This document shows positions 24,861-33,498 of a stretch of 64,000 nucleotides of DNA, in pieces. Under the pieces are notes generated by a model that ran no database searches, had not been told where the DNA came from, and saw only the letters and a list, made by a program, of their open reading frames with translations. The first letter of the stretch is position 1; each line of letters begins with the position of its first letter. This DNA is from Bacteroidota bacterium (GTDB lineage Bacteria; Bacteroidota; Bacteroidia; Flavobacteriales; Weeksellaceae). Made by a program: the position numbers and the translations under genes. The DNA is taken from positions 1 through 64,000 of the forward strand of contig JAEXAR010000020.1 of assembly GCA_023394415.1 (NCBI GenBank), written 5' to 3'.

Positions 24861-25239
24861 ATGCTGAACAAAATCTTTAACACCTACAAAACCGCTTTCA
24901 GTGATTTGAGCCGCAAAAACTGGCTCCTTTCATTTGTGATGCTTATCAACAGAATGGGAACAATGGCAGAGTTTTCATGAGTGTTTACGTCACGCAGTCA
25001 TTACACAGAAGTCTTTCTGATGCAGGTTTGGTGATTGCACTTTTTGAAGCCGGAGCTGTTGTGGGTTCTTTAAGTGGCGGAATTCTGATGAAAAAAATTG
25101 GTTTAGGACGACACAGATTTCCACAAGTATAGTAACCGGAATTTTGTACATCATCTGTTTGATTTGTGCTTTTTTAGCCCGAAATTTATTCTCTGAAATG
25201 AATGCTGAAAAAAAATTGAAAACTGATGAAAGACGCTAA
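24861..25239 (+). pseudogene. Decayed MFS transporter gene
   Basis: Three pieces of a major facilitator protein survive in three frames. Frame one starts at ATG 24861 (...NWLLSFVMLINRMGTMAEF) and stops at 24978. Frame two runs on from 24977 (MSVYVTQSLHRSLSDAGLV, then FEAGAVVGSLSGGILMKKIG) to a TAG at 25130. Frame three (TGILYIICLICAFLARN) ends at 25239. This corresponds to the first helices and a last helix, with the middle deleted. Its last codons overlap the EamA start (25226) by 14 bp, showing that the two were once an operon. Confidence 0.8.
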
Positions 25240-26125
25240 ACTGATTTTTGCCATCCTCACCGTTGCCATTGTTTGGGGAACTACTTTTCTGGGCATTAGA
25301 ATTGCCGTAGAAAGCATTCCGGCGTGGTTTGTTGCAGGAATTCGTCAGTTAATTGCAGCGGCTTTGCTTTTGATTATTTTGGCATTTTCCGGACAGTTAG
25401 AATGGATTGGCTGGAAAAATTTCAGAATCCAAATCATCTTATCGATATTGATGCTGATTGTTGCGAACGGAATGACAACGGTTGCTGAAGAACATTTATC
25501 GAGCAGTTTGGCTTCGCTGATTAGTGCCACTTCCCCACTTTTGGTTTTCATCGGGAGTATTTTTGTAGGACTACAAAAATTCAGTTTTAGATCTCTTCTT
25601 GGAATTCTTCTTGGATTTTCAGGTATAGTTTTGATTTTCAAAGATGGATTGCAGGATTTGCTGAATCCCGATTACAGAATGGGCGTAATTTTTATTTTCA
25701 TCGCGATTTCGGGTTGGGCTGCAGGTTCGGTTTACACCAAAAAACTGAATCTTCAGCATCAAAATATTACGTTGAATTTATTTTATCAGTTCTCTTTTGC
25801 ATCCGTGGTTCAGATTATTTTCGGATTTTTATTTTCGGAACACACTTCCGTTGAAAACTGGACGTTAAGAAGTATTCTGGCTATGATTTATTTAGCGGTT
25901 TTTGGTTCGATAGCGGCGTATTTTGCTTTTCACTTTGCTTTAAAGAAAATTTCGCCAACACAGATTTCCTACCTTTCTTATGTGAATACGATTATTGCCA
26001 TTATTCTAGGTTGGCTGGTTTTGAATGAAAAAATTTCGACGGCGTTTATTTTCGCTACGATTTTGATTATTATCGGAGTTTTTATCACGAATTATAAACC
26101 GGGAATGTTGAGGAGGAAGGCTTAA
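25226..26125 (+). CDS. EamA family (DMT superfamily) transporter
   Basis: Inner-membrane transporter of 299 residues with ten predicted transmembrane helices in two EamA repeats. The first is visible in IFAILTVAIVWGTTFLGIRI and SLLGILLGFSGIVLIF; the second ends FATILIIIGVFITNYKPG. DMT proteins export amino acids, metabolites or drugs; this substrate is unknown. It overlaps the end of the decayed MFS gene. The plus-strand pair separates purE from purK. I see no promoter of its own. Confidence 0.92.
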   Translation: MKDAKLIFAILTVAIVWGTTFLGIRIAVESIPAWFVAGIRQLIAAALLLIILAFSGQLEWIGWKNFRIQIILSILMLIVANGMTTVAEEHLSSSLASLISATSPLLVFIGSIFVGLQKFSFRSLLGILLGFSGIVLIFKDGLQDLLNPDYRMGVIFIFIAISGWAAGSVYTKKLNLQHQNITLNLFYQFSFASVVQIIFGFLFSEHTSVENWTLRSILAMIYLAVFGSIAAYFAFHFALKKISPTQISYLSYVNTIIAIILGWLVLNEKISTAFIFATILIIIGVFITNYKPGMLRRKA

Positions 26126-26188
26126 TCTCTCGCAGATTCCGCAGATTTAGCAGATTAACTCACTCGTAGTGTCCTCTGTGCAAAACTT
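26126..26188. repeat. CGCAGATT-type intergenic repeat
   Basis: TCTCGCAGATTCCGCAGATTTAGCAGATTAAC repeats a CGCAGATT unit three times and is followed by GTGTCCTCTGTGCAAAAC. It resembles the dispersed CAGATTT repeat type seen at 8380. Confidence 0.45.
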
Positions 26189-26201
26189 TGTGTCTTTCTA
26201 T

Positions 26202-27308
26202 TTAAGAAACTACTTTCACCAAAGATTTTATATGAATTAATTTCTCCATTAATTCTTCTCTGGTGTCTGCCAAAACATTAATGTGTCCCATTTTTCGACC
26301 GGGTTTTGTTTCGGTTTTTCCGTAAAGGTGAACGTAGGTTTTTGGCAATTTTAAAACTTCATCCAAACCTTCGTATTTTACTTTCCCAGAAAAATTTTCT
26401 TCACCTACCATATTCAGCATTCCTGAAAATCCAAAATTATCGGTGTCGGATAAAGGTAAATTTTTCAAAACTCTGTAAAACTGTTCAAACTGTGAATTGG
26501 CGTTTCCTTCCTGAGATTGATGTCCGGAATTGTGCAGTCTTGGCGCGGTTTCGTTTACCCAAACTTTTCCGTTTTTATCTAAAAATAATTCAATGGCGAA
26601 AAGTCCGGAAGAATTTGCAGCATTGATGAACTGTTCTGCAATTTTTTCAATTTGATTTTGAACTTCCTGAGAAATATTTGCGGGACAAATATTAAAATCC
26701 AATAAATTCAATTTCGGGTCTGCAACCATTTCAGTGACAGGAAAAGTTTTAACTTCTCCGTTTTCGTTTTTAGCAACGATGATGGAAAGTTCTTTATCAA
26801 TATCAACTAAAGATTCCAAAACCGACGGAAAATCCCACAAATGCTGTAAATCTTCTTCTGTTTTAATAACCTGAACGCCTTTTCCGTCGTAACCTCCCGT
26901 GTTCATTTTCTGCACGAAAGGCAAGGCGAACGTCGCCTCCGATTTTTTTTGAATGACTTGAAATTCAGGACTTGGAATGTCGTGTTTTTTGTAAAATTCT
27001 TTCTGCAGAATTTTTTGCTGAATGGTTTTGATAATTTCCGGACTTGGAATCACTTTAATTCCGTTTTCCTGAAGTTCGAAAAGCGCATCAACGTTCACAT
27101 GTTCAATTTCTATAGAAACGACATCTTTCCCTTTTCCGAAATCGAAAACTGTATCAAAATCGTTGAAACTTCCATTGGAAAAATGAGAAATTCCGGAACA
27201 GGGCGCATCTTTCGCCGGGTCGAGTGTAAACCATTCGTCATCATATGATAATGCATTTTGAATGAGCATTCTTCCCAATTGTCCGCCTCCGAGAATTCCG
27301 ATTTTCAT
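26202..27308 (-). CDS. purK: N5-carboxyaminoimidazole ribonucleotide synthase
   Basis: ATP-grasp enzyme of 368 residues, full length. Characteristic motifs are MKIGILGGGQLGRM at the start, the Gly-rich loop KMNTGGYDGKGV and the metal-binding VNETAPRLHNSGH. It makes N5-CAIR from AIR, ATP and bicarbonate, supplying PurE. A good promoter (TTTG-N20-TATTTTTG) lies about 80 nt upstream. Downstream on its strand, the DNA runs into antisense EamA and not purE. Confidence 0.97.
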   Translation of the reverse strand: MKIGILGGGQLGRMLIQNALSYDDEWFTLDPAKDAPCSGISHFSNGSFNDFDTVFDFGKGKDVVSIEIEHVNVDALFELQENGIKVIPSPEIIKTIQQKILQKEFYKKHDIPSPEFQVIQKKSEATFALPFVQKMNTGGYDGKGVQVIKTEEDLQHLWDFPSVLESLVDIDKELSIIVAKNENGEVKTFPVTEMVADPKLNLLDFNICPANISQEVQNQIEKIAEQFINAANSSGLFAIELFLDKNGKVWVNETAPRLHNSGHQSQEGNANSQFEQFYRVLKNLPLSDTDNFGFSGMLNMVGEENFSGKVKYEGLDEVLKLPKTYVHLYGKTETKPGRKMGHINVLADTREELMEKLIHIKSLVKVVS

Positions 27309-27386
27309 TTGATTTTTTATTAGTCATTGCGATTGAAGCGAAGCCATCCGTTTCTAAAAACCGCAGATTTAAGATTTATTTCCTCG

Positions 27387-27418
27387 CAAAAATACAAAAG
27401 CAAAACCGCAAATACAAA
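27387..27418 (-). promoter_or_regulatory. Promoter of purK (TTTG-N20-TATTTTTG)
   Basis: On the minus strand TTTG (27415-27418) is followed after 20 nt by a perfect TAnnTTTG (27387-27394). It is among the best promoter matches in the window and leaves a leader of about 75 nt before purK. Confidence 0.55.
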
Positions 27419-27505
27419 ACCACTGTTCATCAATATCCTATAAAATATATTATAAAAATTATAATGTGTTTCGCGATTTTTAAACGTCCTTTGCAATGAT
27501 AAAAT

Positions 27506-28594
27506 ATGGAACTTTTTCTAAACATTTTCTCAATCTTACTCATTATTTTGAGTGTGTTGCCGTTTTCAAAAAACCAACACTGGATTTTCCGTGTTCCGGA
27601 GTTTATGAAGATGCAAATTCTTATCCTTCAGATTCTTACATTAATACTAAGTTTTATTTTTGTTGAGAAAAATCTTTGGTTTTGGTTGATTAATGGAGTT
27701 CAGGTTTTGCTCACGATTTATCACATTTACATTCTTATTCGTTATACAAAATTTTACAAGAAAAAGCTTTCACACCGCACGAAATATTCTTCGGAAACCA
27801 TCAAAGTGATTTCTGCGAATGTCTATCAATTCAATAAAGATTACAAAAGTTTTGAAAATTTAATTAAAAAATACAATCCCGACTGTTTCATCACGATTGA
27901 AAGCAACAAAGATTGGGAAAAAGCCAACCTAATTTTTGAAAACGACTATCCTTACACCGAAAAAGTGACTTTGGAAAACACATACGGAATGCATTTTTAC
28001 TCCAAAATTCCGTTTGAAAAAGTACAGACACACTATTTTGTTGCAGACGATTTACCGAGTATTGAAGCGATTTTCAAAACACAAGCGGGAAAATTTTTCC
28101 AAATTTTTGCAGTTCATCCGCCACCGCCAAGTCCAACGGAAGAAACCACTTCCAAAGAACGCGACGGCGATTTGCTGAGCATTGCGAAGAAAATTAATGA
28201 AACGAAAATTCCGAGTTTAGTCATCGGCGATTTCAATACCGTTGCTTGGAGCGATACTTCTATTTTGTTCCGAAAAACGAGTGAACTGATTGACGCGAGA
28301 GTTGGTCGTGGAATTTTGGCTACTTTTCACGCCAAGTACTGGTTTTTCCGAGTTCCTTTGGATTTATTGTTTCACAGTCCGGAAATTTTTATTGAAAAAT
28401 TGGACACTTTAGAAAATATCGGTTCCGACCATTTCCCGATTTTATGCGAGTTTCATCTTGATTTCGAGGACGATAAACAGGAAGATGAAGTAAAAACACT
28501 TTCCGAGGAAGAAGCCGAAGAAGTGGAAGAACTTATTGAAGAAGGCATTAAAGAAGAAAGTGATAATCGTGAAGAGTTTGCGAAGGAAGATTAG
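27506..28594 (+). CDS. Membrane-anchored endonuclease/exonuclease/phosphatase family protein
   Basis: Protein of 362 residues with two or three N-terminal membrane helices (about 2-20, 34-52 and 56-78) and a soluble EEP domain (about 95-320). The active site is visible: ISANVYQFN, SIEAIFKTQ, VIGDFNT and GSDHFPI. EEP proteins are Mg-dependent phosphodiesterases or phosphatases acting on DNA, lipids or other substrates. The last 40 residues are strongly acidic (DFEDDKQEDEVKTLSEEEAEE...), an unusual tail. Its stop overlaps that of the convergent NTF2-like gene. Confidence 0.88.
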   Translation: MELFLNIFSILLIILSVLPFSKNQHWIFRVPEFMKMQILILQILTLILSFIFVEKNLWFWLINGVQVLLTIYHIYILIRYTKFYKKKLSHRTKYSSETIKVISANVYQFNKDYKSFENLIKKYNPDCFITIESNKDWEKANLIFENDYPYTEKVTLENTYGMHFYSKIPFEKVQTHYFVADDLPSIEAIFKTQAGKFFQIFAVHPPPPSPTEETTSKERDGDLLSIAKKINETKIPSLVIGDFNTVAWSDTSILFRKTSELIDARVGRGILATFHAKYWFFRVPLDLLFHSPEIFIEKLDTLENIGSDHFPILCEFHLDFEDDKQEDEVKTLSEEEAEEVEELIEEGIKEESDNREEFAKED

Positions 28595-29025
28595 TTTTCA
28601 CACTTTCTGCGCGTATCGATAATGTATTGAATTTTCCAAATACCGTTTTGTTTCACAAGTTGAAAACTGTTCACGCCACAATGTGAAACTTTTCCTTTGA
28701 AGAAAAACTCGTAATTCATCCAAACTGAAGCTAAATTTCCGTCTGTGAGAATTTTCTTGATTTTGAACCTTTCATCCAAATCATTTTTTGAATATTTTGA
28801 AATACTTTCTGCGAATTTATGAGCATCTTCAGTTTTCACAATTCCATTTTTATCAATGGTTTGAAAAACTACATTTTCTGAAAAAGTATTTTTCAAAGTT
28901 GTGCCATCGGCATTTCTCATCGCTGTGAAAAAATGATTGACGACGTTTTCAATTTCTGCTTTATCGTTTTGGGAAAAACAGAATATTGAAGTGATCATAA
29001 AAAATAAGAAAAATGCTTTTTTCAT
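28591..29025 (-). CDS. Secreted NTF2-like (SnoaL/DUF4440-like) protein
   Basis: Small protein of 144 residues with a signal peptide (MKKAFFLFFMITSIFCFSQ). The mature part shows the cone-shaped NTF2-like fold pattern: IENVVNHFFTAMRNADGTTLKNTFSENVVFQ, then strand WMNYEFFFKGKVSHCGVNSFQLVKQNGIWKIQYIIDTR. Function is unknown; members can be enzymes or binding proteins. The gene overlaps the convergent EEP gene by 4 bp and lies 20 bp downstream of the DUF1543 gene. Confidence 0.82.
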   Translation of the reverse strand: MKKAFFLFFMITSIFCFSQNDKAEIENVVNHFFTAMRNADGTTLKNTFSENVVFQTIDKNGIVKTEDAHKFAESISKYSKNDLDERFKIKKILTDGNLASVWMNYEFFFKGKVSHCGVNSFQLVKQNGIWKIQYIIDTRRKCEN

Positions 29026-29045
29026 TGATTTAATTCTTGTGATTC

Positions 29046-29579
29046 TTAAACTTTCAAATAACCAATTTTCATATAATTTTCCTGATTCTCGGCATCTGAT
29101 TTCTCTAAAATTATGGAATATTTTTCTTTGGTTTCTTTAGAAAGCAAATCCGAAATTTCGTAGATATCATCAATATCAACGCCGTGTTTATCATCAACGT
29201 GACTTACCGCACCTTCAAATCCCATTGTTTTGTAGAACTCGGTTTGTTTCACTTTTTTAATGACTTCTCCCATAGATGTTCCGACCATCAAATGCTGTTC
29301 GTGAAATTCCTCAAAAAATCCCTGTTTATAACCACCCAAATTGATGAAGAATAATTTATTGTCCGTTTTTTTAGCGGTTTTTTCTAAGATTTTTACTTCA
29401 TAACCATCAGCATACTTCACTTCCTGATAACAGTCGATGTGAATTTTTGCATTGCTCCAAAATGCTTTCATTTCGGAAATTAAATCTTCAAATTGTTCAG
29501 CAATACCAAAGAAAACATCGTGCTGTTCAATATTTCTGCCTTTTGGTGTGGCACCGAGAATAACGTGGAAGAGTTTCAT
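29046..29579 (-). CDS. DUF1543 domain protein
   Basis: Cytosolic protein of 177 residues resembling DUF1543. It opens LFHVILGATPKGRNIEQHDVFFGIAEQFEDL, where the LGxTPxGRxxEQHDVFF pattern is recognisable, and includes YADGYEVKI and LFFINLGGYKQGFFEEFHEQHLMV. No function is known for the family. It is followed by the NTF2-like gene and preceded by repeats. I see no signal peptide or membrane helix. Confidence 0.78.
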   Translation of the reverse strand: MKLFHVILGATPKGRNIEQHDVFFGIAEQFEDLISEMKAFWSNAKIHIDCYQEVKYADGYEVKILEKTAKKTDNKLFFINLGGYKQGFFEEFHEQHLMVGTSMGEVIKKVKQTEFYKTMGFEGAVSHVDDKHGVDIDDIYEISDLLSKETKEKYSIILEKSDAENQENYMKIGYLKV

Positions 29580-29596
29580 CGATTAATTTTTTAAAG

Positions 29597-29677
29597 ACTT
29601 AACCGCAAAAGTTACAAAAGATTATTTTTTTAAAAGTTTTTCAAAAGGAAACATTATTTGGAAAATCAAAGATTTTC
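29597..29677. repeat. GCAAAA-type repeat with GAAAATC hairpin, copy 5
   Basis: AACCGCAAAAGTTACAAAAG (29599-29618) starts a degenerate copy of the GCAAAG element; it ends in hairpin GAAAATC-AAA-GATTTTC (29661-29677), overlapping the end of the VOC gene. Confidence 0.5.
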
Positions 29678-30085
29678 ATTTTTTGTGAACTTCATATTCT
29701 CAATTGGTTCCATCTCTAAATTTAAAACTTTTGTTTCTTTTATGGTTTTAAAATTTTCATAAAATTCCAAAGGTAAATCATCCGGATCTTGCGTGAAAAA
29801 GAATTTCTTATCGGTGAATTCATCAATTCTGATTTCTTCGCATTCCAAACCTTTAGAAATGAGTTTGTTTGGTTTTTGTTCAACATTATCTACGGAAAAT
29901 GCTAGATGTCGCAACCCACAACTTTCAGGGCTTGAAAGACGTTTTGGCGGATTTGGAAAAGAAAAAAGTTCAATCACATAATGTTCACCAATTCCCAAAT
30001 CCAGTTTCCAAGAATCGTGTTCCTTTCTGTAAACTTCCCGCAGAATCTTTAATCCTAAAATTTCTGTGTAAAATTTTTTGGAGCA
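29666..30085 (-). pseudogene. VOC/glyoxalase (YaeR-like) gene lacking its 5' end
   Basis: The frame encodes a YaeR/SMU1112c-type VOC protein: KKFYTEILGLKILREVYRKE, GEHYVIELFSFPNPPKR, ESCGLRHLAFSV and DPDDLPLEFYE. Homologues begin about 15 residues earlier with V-H-H-I-A-I, which carries a metal-binding His. Here the frame breaks at about 30083, exactly where a 16-bp inverted repeat (30084-30099) begins, and an in-frame TAG follows at 30098-30100. Only a TTG (29998) could start a 110-residue remnant. The missing part is not on the other side of the repeat. The simplest reading is a gene inactivated by repeat insertion and deletion. Confidence 0.75.
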
Positions 30086-30158
30086 TTCCGTAGGAATCTA
30101 AACAAAGATTCAAAATTAATAAGGATTATCTTTAAACTGTTGAGATTCCTACGGAATG
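30084..30158. repeat. Palindromic repeat, GAATGACA family, copy 1
   Basis: CATTCCGTAGGAATCT (30084-30099) is exactly inverted at 30143-30158 (AGATTCCTACGGAATG, followed by ACA). It breaks the VOC gene. Related palindromes lie at 31533-31634 and 49985-50090. Confidence 0.75.
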
Positions 30159-30189
30159 ACAAAAGTTGTGGTTAGTTAATGCTAAAAAT

Positions 30190-30224
30190 CTTCGGTCTTC
30201 GGACTTCCTTCTCCCAACTTCCTA
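30190..30224. repeat. Heptanucleotide array after mvaD
   Basis: CTTCGGT, CTTCGGA, CTTCCTT, CTCCCAA and CTTCCTA in sequence, next to the mvaD stop codon (30222-30224). Confidence 0.55.
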
Positions 30225-31280
30225 AAACTTCATAAAATCCTTCACAACACCACCTTTTTGCGTATGCGGAAGCAATTCTGCAGAAATAAAATCTTTGATG
30301 GCTCTTGAGGTTTCATTTTCCGGAAATAAAAGATGGACGTTCGCACCTGCGTCAAGAGTGAAAAACAAAGGATTTCCGGTTTCCTTACGGAATTTCCAAA
30401 GTTTGTTGATGACTTCCAAAGTTCCGGTTTTCATCAAAATAAATGCAGGTTCGCTCATCATCATCATGGCGTGAAGTGTGAGTGCTTCGTGTTCTACCAA
30501 TGTGATAAATTTCTGTAAATCACCGGATTTTAGAATTTCTTTCATCGGAACAAAGTTTTCTCTCGCTTCTTGAAAACGTCGTTCTGCGTAAGGATTCGTG
30601 TTCATCAAACCGTGACCAACCGTAGAACTTACCGATTTTTGACCTTCGTGAATGAGCAACACCCAATCATTAAAATTCTTGAAAATCGGATGAATTTCTT
30701 CATCAGGATATTTTACGGCAAATAAATCTGAACTTCCTTCTACTTCGTCGTTTTTTCCCCAAACTACAAGTCCATCGTATAGGCTTCTGCAAGCACTTCC
30801 GGAACCAAGACGAGCCAAAAAACTTGCTTTCTTGCTGCTGGATGTTGGATGTTGGATGTTGGGTGAAAAAATTCCGTCCAATTCCATCAAACAACTAGCA
30901 ATTGCGCCAAAACCGGAAGCGGAACTTGCAATTCCCGAACTGTGTGGAAAGGTGTTTTCGGTTTTGATGATGTATTTTCCTTTTAAAATCCAAGGAAGAT
31001 ATTGTTGAATGTTTTTGAAATATGTTGAAATTTTTTCTGCAAATTTCACTTCTTCATTTCCTGACAAAAATGTTTGGACAGAAAAAGGTTCATCAGCAAA
31101 AAACTCCATTGTTGTATTGGTTTTGCAATTGTTCAAAGTATAGGAAATACTTGGATTAGCAGGGATTTGATTGGTGTATTTTCCCCAATATTTGATAAGT
31201 GCAATGTTGCTTGGACAACTTGCGGAAACCGTTTGGTTGGAAACCTTAAAATTGTTATTTCCGAAAAATTCTTGTTCCAT
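30222..31280 (-). CDS. mvaD: Diphosphomevalonate decarboxylase
   Basis: GHMP-kinase-fold enzyme of 352 residues. The N-terminal substrate motif SCPSNIALIKYWGKY, the GHMP motif FPHSSGIASSASGFGA (about 111-126) and RLGSGSACRS (157-166) are intact, and the catalytic Asp lies in TLDAGANVH. It makes isopentenyl diphosphate from diphosphomevalonate in the mevalonate pathway, the usual route in flavobacteria. Residues 141-147 (NIQHPTS) are encoded by three identical copies of the heptamer GATGTTG; this is an unusual insertion in a surface region and not at the active site. Confidence 0.95.
   Translation of the reverse strand: MEQEFFGNNNFKVSNQTVSASCPSNIALIKYWGKYTNQIPANPSISYTLNNCKTNTTMEFFADEPFSVQTFLSGNEEVKFAEKISTYFKNIQQYLPWILKGKYIIKTENTFPHSSGIASSASGFGAIASCLMELDGIFSPNIQHPTSSSKKASFLARLGSGSACRSLYDGLVVWGKNDEVEGSSDLFAVKYPDEEIHPIFKNFNDWVLLIHEGQKSVSSTVGHGLMNTNPYAERRFQEARENFVPMKEILKSGDLQKFITLVEHEALTLHAMMMMSEPAFILMKTGTLEVINKLWKFRKETGNPLFFTLDAGANVHLLFPENETSRAIKDFISAELLPHTQKGGVVKDFMKF
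30841..30861. repeat. Three-unit heptamer repeat inside mvaD
   Basis: GATGTTG occurs three times in tandem within the coding region. Because 21 bp is a multiple of 3, the frame is kept and residues 141-147 are added. Confidence 0.8.
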
Positions 31281-31290
31281 ATTTTATTTT

Positions 31291-31390
31291 AAACGCAAAG
31301 AGTGCAAAGATTTTTTGCTCACTTTGGAAATATTTTAAGTTAAACAAAGAAACATCTAAAGATGTTTTTGCAAAGGTCGCGAAGATTTTT
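31291..31390. repeat. GCAAAG-rich dispersed repeat, copy 2
   Basis: AAACGCAAAGAGTGCAAAG, ACTTTGGAAATATTTTAAG, ACAAAG and hairpin AACATC-TAAA-GATGTT (31351-31366), then TTTGCAAAGG. It begins 11 bp upstream of the mvaD start. The 393-bp gap 31281-31673 holds only repeats. Confidence 0.75.
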
Positions 31391-31394
31391 AAAA

Positions 31395-31510
31395 CCACAA
31401 ATCGAAGATTCGACGGAGTCAAAAGTCACAAAAGAATTTTGATTTCCTGTTTTTAAGTTTGATGTTTAGATTCTAATAAGTTCACAAAAGTTTGAAAATC
31501 AAAGATTTTC
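31395..31510. repeat. Degenerate repeat with GAAAATC hairpin, copy 6
   Basis: AACCACAAATCGAAG ... AAGTCACAAAAG ... ends in hairpin GAAAATC-AAA-GATTTTC (31494-31510), the same stem found at 29661. Confidence 0.45.
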
Positions 31511-31529
31511 TTTTAATATTTAAGCAGCG

Positions 31530-31634
31530 TGTCATTGGCATCGCCGAATCTTATGATTTCCGAGTGTAACGAGGAATCTCATTATAAAAAAGATTCTTCA
31601 TTTCACTGCGTTTCATTCAGAATGACAGAAGCAA
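31530..31634. repeat. Palindromic repeat, GAATGACA family, copy 2
   Basis: Imperfect inverted arms TGTCATTGG...GAGGAATCT and AGATTCTTCATTTC...CAGAATGACA. The outer arms match copies 1 and 3 in their AGATTC and GAATGACA parts. Confidence 0.6.
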
Positions 31635-31637
31635 AAT

Positions 31638-31672
31638 CTTCGGACTTCCGTCTTCCATCTTCGATCTTCCAA
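31638..31672. repeat. Heptanucleotide array (5 units) after the acyl-CoA ligase gene
   Basis: CTTCGGA, CTTCCGT, CTTCCAT, CTTCGAT and CTTCCAA in sequence, ending one base from the TAG stop (31674-31676) of the ligase gene. Confidence 0.7.
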
Positions 31673-31673
31673 C

Positions 31674-33437
31674 CTAATTCCCATACATTTTCTCAATCAA
31701 TTCCTGATATTTCTGCAAAACGATGTTGCGTTTTATCTTCAAAGTTGGGGTAATTTCTCCCGAACTTATTTCAAATTCTGCAGGCATCAGCGTGAATTTT
31801 TTTACCTTTTCAAAACCGGAAAGCGAGTGCTGAATTTCTTCAATTTTTTGATGATACAAATCTTTAATTTGTTGTAAATCAATAATGTCTTTCCAATTCG
31901 TGAAAGGAATTTTCATTTCTTTCAGTTTTTCCATCAAAAATTCAAAATTGGGGACAACCAAAGCTGTTACGAAAGGTTTTCCTTCTGCAACCACCATTAC
32001 TTGCTGAATATAATTATTGTTGGATAACAAATTTTCAATAGGTTGTGGCGCGACATATTTTCCGTTGGAAGTTTTCATCAAATCCTTGATTCTGTCGGTA
32101 ATGATGAGATTTCCTTTTTCGTCAAATTTTCCGGCATCACCGGTTTTAAACCAACCGTCTTTTGTAAAAACTTCGGCAGTTTCTTTTGGTTTTTTGTAGT
32201 AACCTTTCATTATGCCATCGCCTTTTGCGAGAATTTCGTCGTTTTCACCAATCTTAATTTGGGTATTTCCAAGTGGAATTCCGGCAGTTCCGTGTTCGTA
32301 ATTTTTGAATGGAAAAGCGGTTAAAGTTGCAGTGGTTTCCGTCAATCCATAACCAACGGTAACGTGAATTCCCATTGCATCAAAAAACTGTGTAACTTCG
32401 GAAGAAATCGACGCTCCACCACAAGGCATAAACCATAATTTTCCGCCTAATTTTTGTTTTATTTTATTGAAAACCAATTTATTGGCAATTGAGTTTTTAA
32501 AATTTAAACCAAAAGGAATTGGCTGATTTTTTCTCTTGAGTTCGGCAACTTCGGAACCGATTTTTATCGCCCAATTGAAAATTTTCTTTTTTGTGTCGGA
32601 TCCGTCTTTTACCATTTCGTGAATTCCTCCGTAAATTTTTTGGTAAAATCTCGGAACAGCGCACATCATCGTCGGTTTTACTTCTGCCAAAGTATGTGCA
32701 ATAAGTTTGGTATTTTCTAAAAACGAAACTTTGGCTCCTCCGTAAAGTGAAAGGAGTGTCCAACTGCGCTCAAAAATGTGCGTTAATGGGAGAAAAGCAA
32801 GAGAATGTTCATTCTCAAAATTTTTAAATTTGAAGAAATCGAAGTGAGATTCTACGCATTTGTGGAAGTTTCCGTGCGTTAACATTACGCCTTTCGGAAC
32901 GCCTGTTGTTCCCGATGTATAAATGATGGTCGCCAAATCATCATCATTTTTTTCAACGATTTCCAAGTGTTCTTCGGCATTTTTGATGAAGTCTTCCAAA
33001 TATTCGGTGTGGTCTTTTTTTACCCAAACTTTCTTTTTGGAAACGATGATTTTTTGAAGCGAACCGTTTTTCTGCAAAATTTCATACGCAGCATCGTATT
33101 GCTCCTGATTTCCAACCATTATTACTTTAGATTCGGACTCGTTGATGATGTACTCCGCGTGTTCCTGATTGTTTGTAGAATAAATGGGAACTGTGATTGC
33201 ACCGAGAGAAAGCGTCGCCAAATCAAAAATAATCCATTCCGCTGAATTGTCGGAATAAATGGCTACTTTGTCGTTTTCCTGAACACCGGAATTCCGCAAT
33301 GCATTCGCCGTTTTGAAAACCAATCGACGAAAATCTTTCCAGTTGATGTCGTTCCATTTTTCGTCTTTTTTGAAACCGATAGCGGATTTCAAGGGATATT
33401 TTTCGGTGTTGGTGTTGAGGAGTTGAGCAATATTCAC
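31674..33437 (-). CDS. Long-chain fatty acid--CoA ligase (AMP-dependent synthetase)
   Basis: ANL-superfamily acyl-CoA ligase of 587 residues. The AMP-binding motif YTSGTTGVPKGVMLTHGN, the GYGLTET motif and GDAGKFDEKGNLIITDRIKDLMKTSNGKYV (hinge and lysine region) are intact. It activates long-chain fatty acids to acyl-CoA via acyl-AMP at the membrane. The start at 33437 gives MNIAQLLNTNTEKYP, as in homologues. It lies between mvaD and an epimerase gene, each separated by repeat DNA, so it is probably monocistronic. Confidence 0.95.
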   Translation of the reverse strand: MNIAQLLNTNTEKYPLKSAIGFKKDEKWNDINWKDFRRLVFKTANALRNSGVQENDKVAIYSDNSAEWIIFDLATLSLGAITVPIYSTNNQEHAEYIINESESKVIMVGNQEQYDAAYEILQKNGSLQKIIVSKKKVWVKKDHTEYLEDFIKNAEEHLEIVEKNDDDLATIIYTSGTTGVPKGVMLTHGNFHKCVESHFDFFKFKNFENEHSLAFLPLTHIFERSWTLLSLYGGAKVSFLENTKLIAHTLAEVKPTMMCAVPRFYQKIYGGIHEMVKDGSDTKKKIFNWAIKIGSEVAELKRKNQPIPFGLNFKNSIANKLVFNKIKQKLGGKLWFMPCGGASISSEVTQFFDAMGIHVTVGYGLTETTATLTAFPFKNYEHGTAGIPLGNTQIKIGENDEILAKGDGIMKGYYKKPKETAEVFTKDGWFKTGDAGKFDEKGNLIITDRIKDLMKTSNGKYVAPQPIENLLSNNNYIQQVMVVAEGKPFVTALVVPNFEFLMEKLKEMKIPFTNWKDIIDLQQIKDLYHQKIEEIQHSLSGFEKVKKFTLMPAEFEISSGEITPTLKIKRNIVLQKYQELIEKMYGN

Positions 33438-33498
33438 TTTCTATTATTTTTAACCACAAAAGTCACAAAAGGTTTTGACTTTAATTTTATTATTATTT

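Noticed and set aside
30703..30894. 63-codon minus-strand ORF rich in Gln/Asn
   Set aside because: It is another frame of mvaD, created by the heptamer insertion and adjacent coding sequence.
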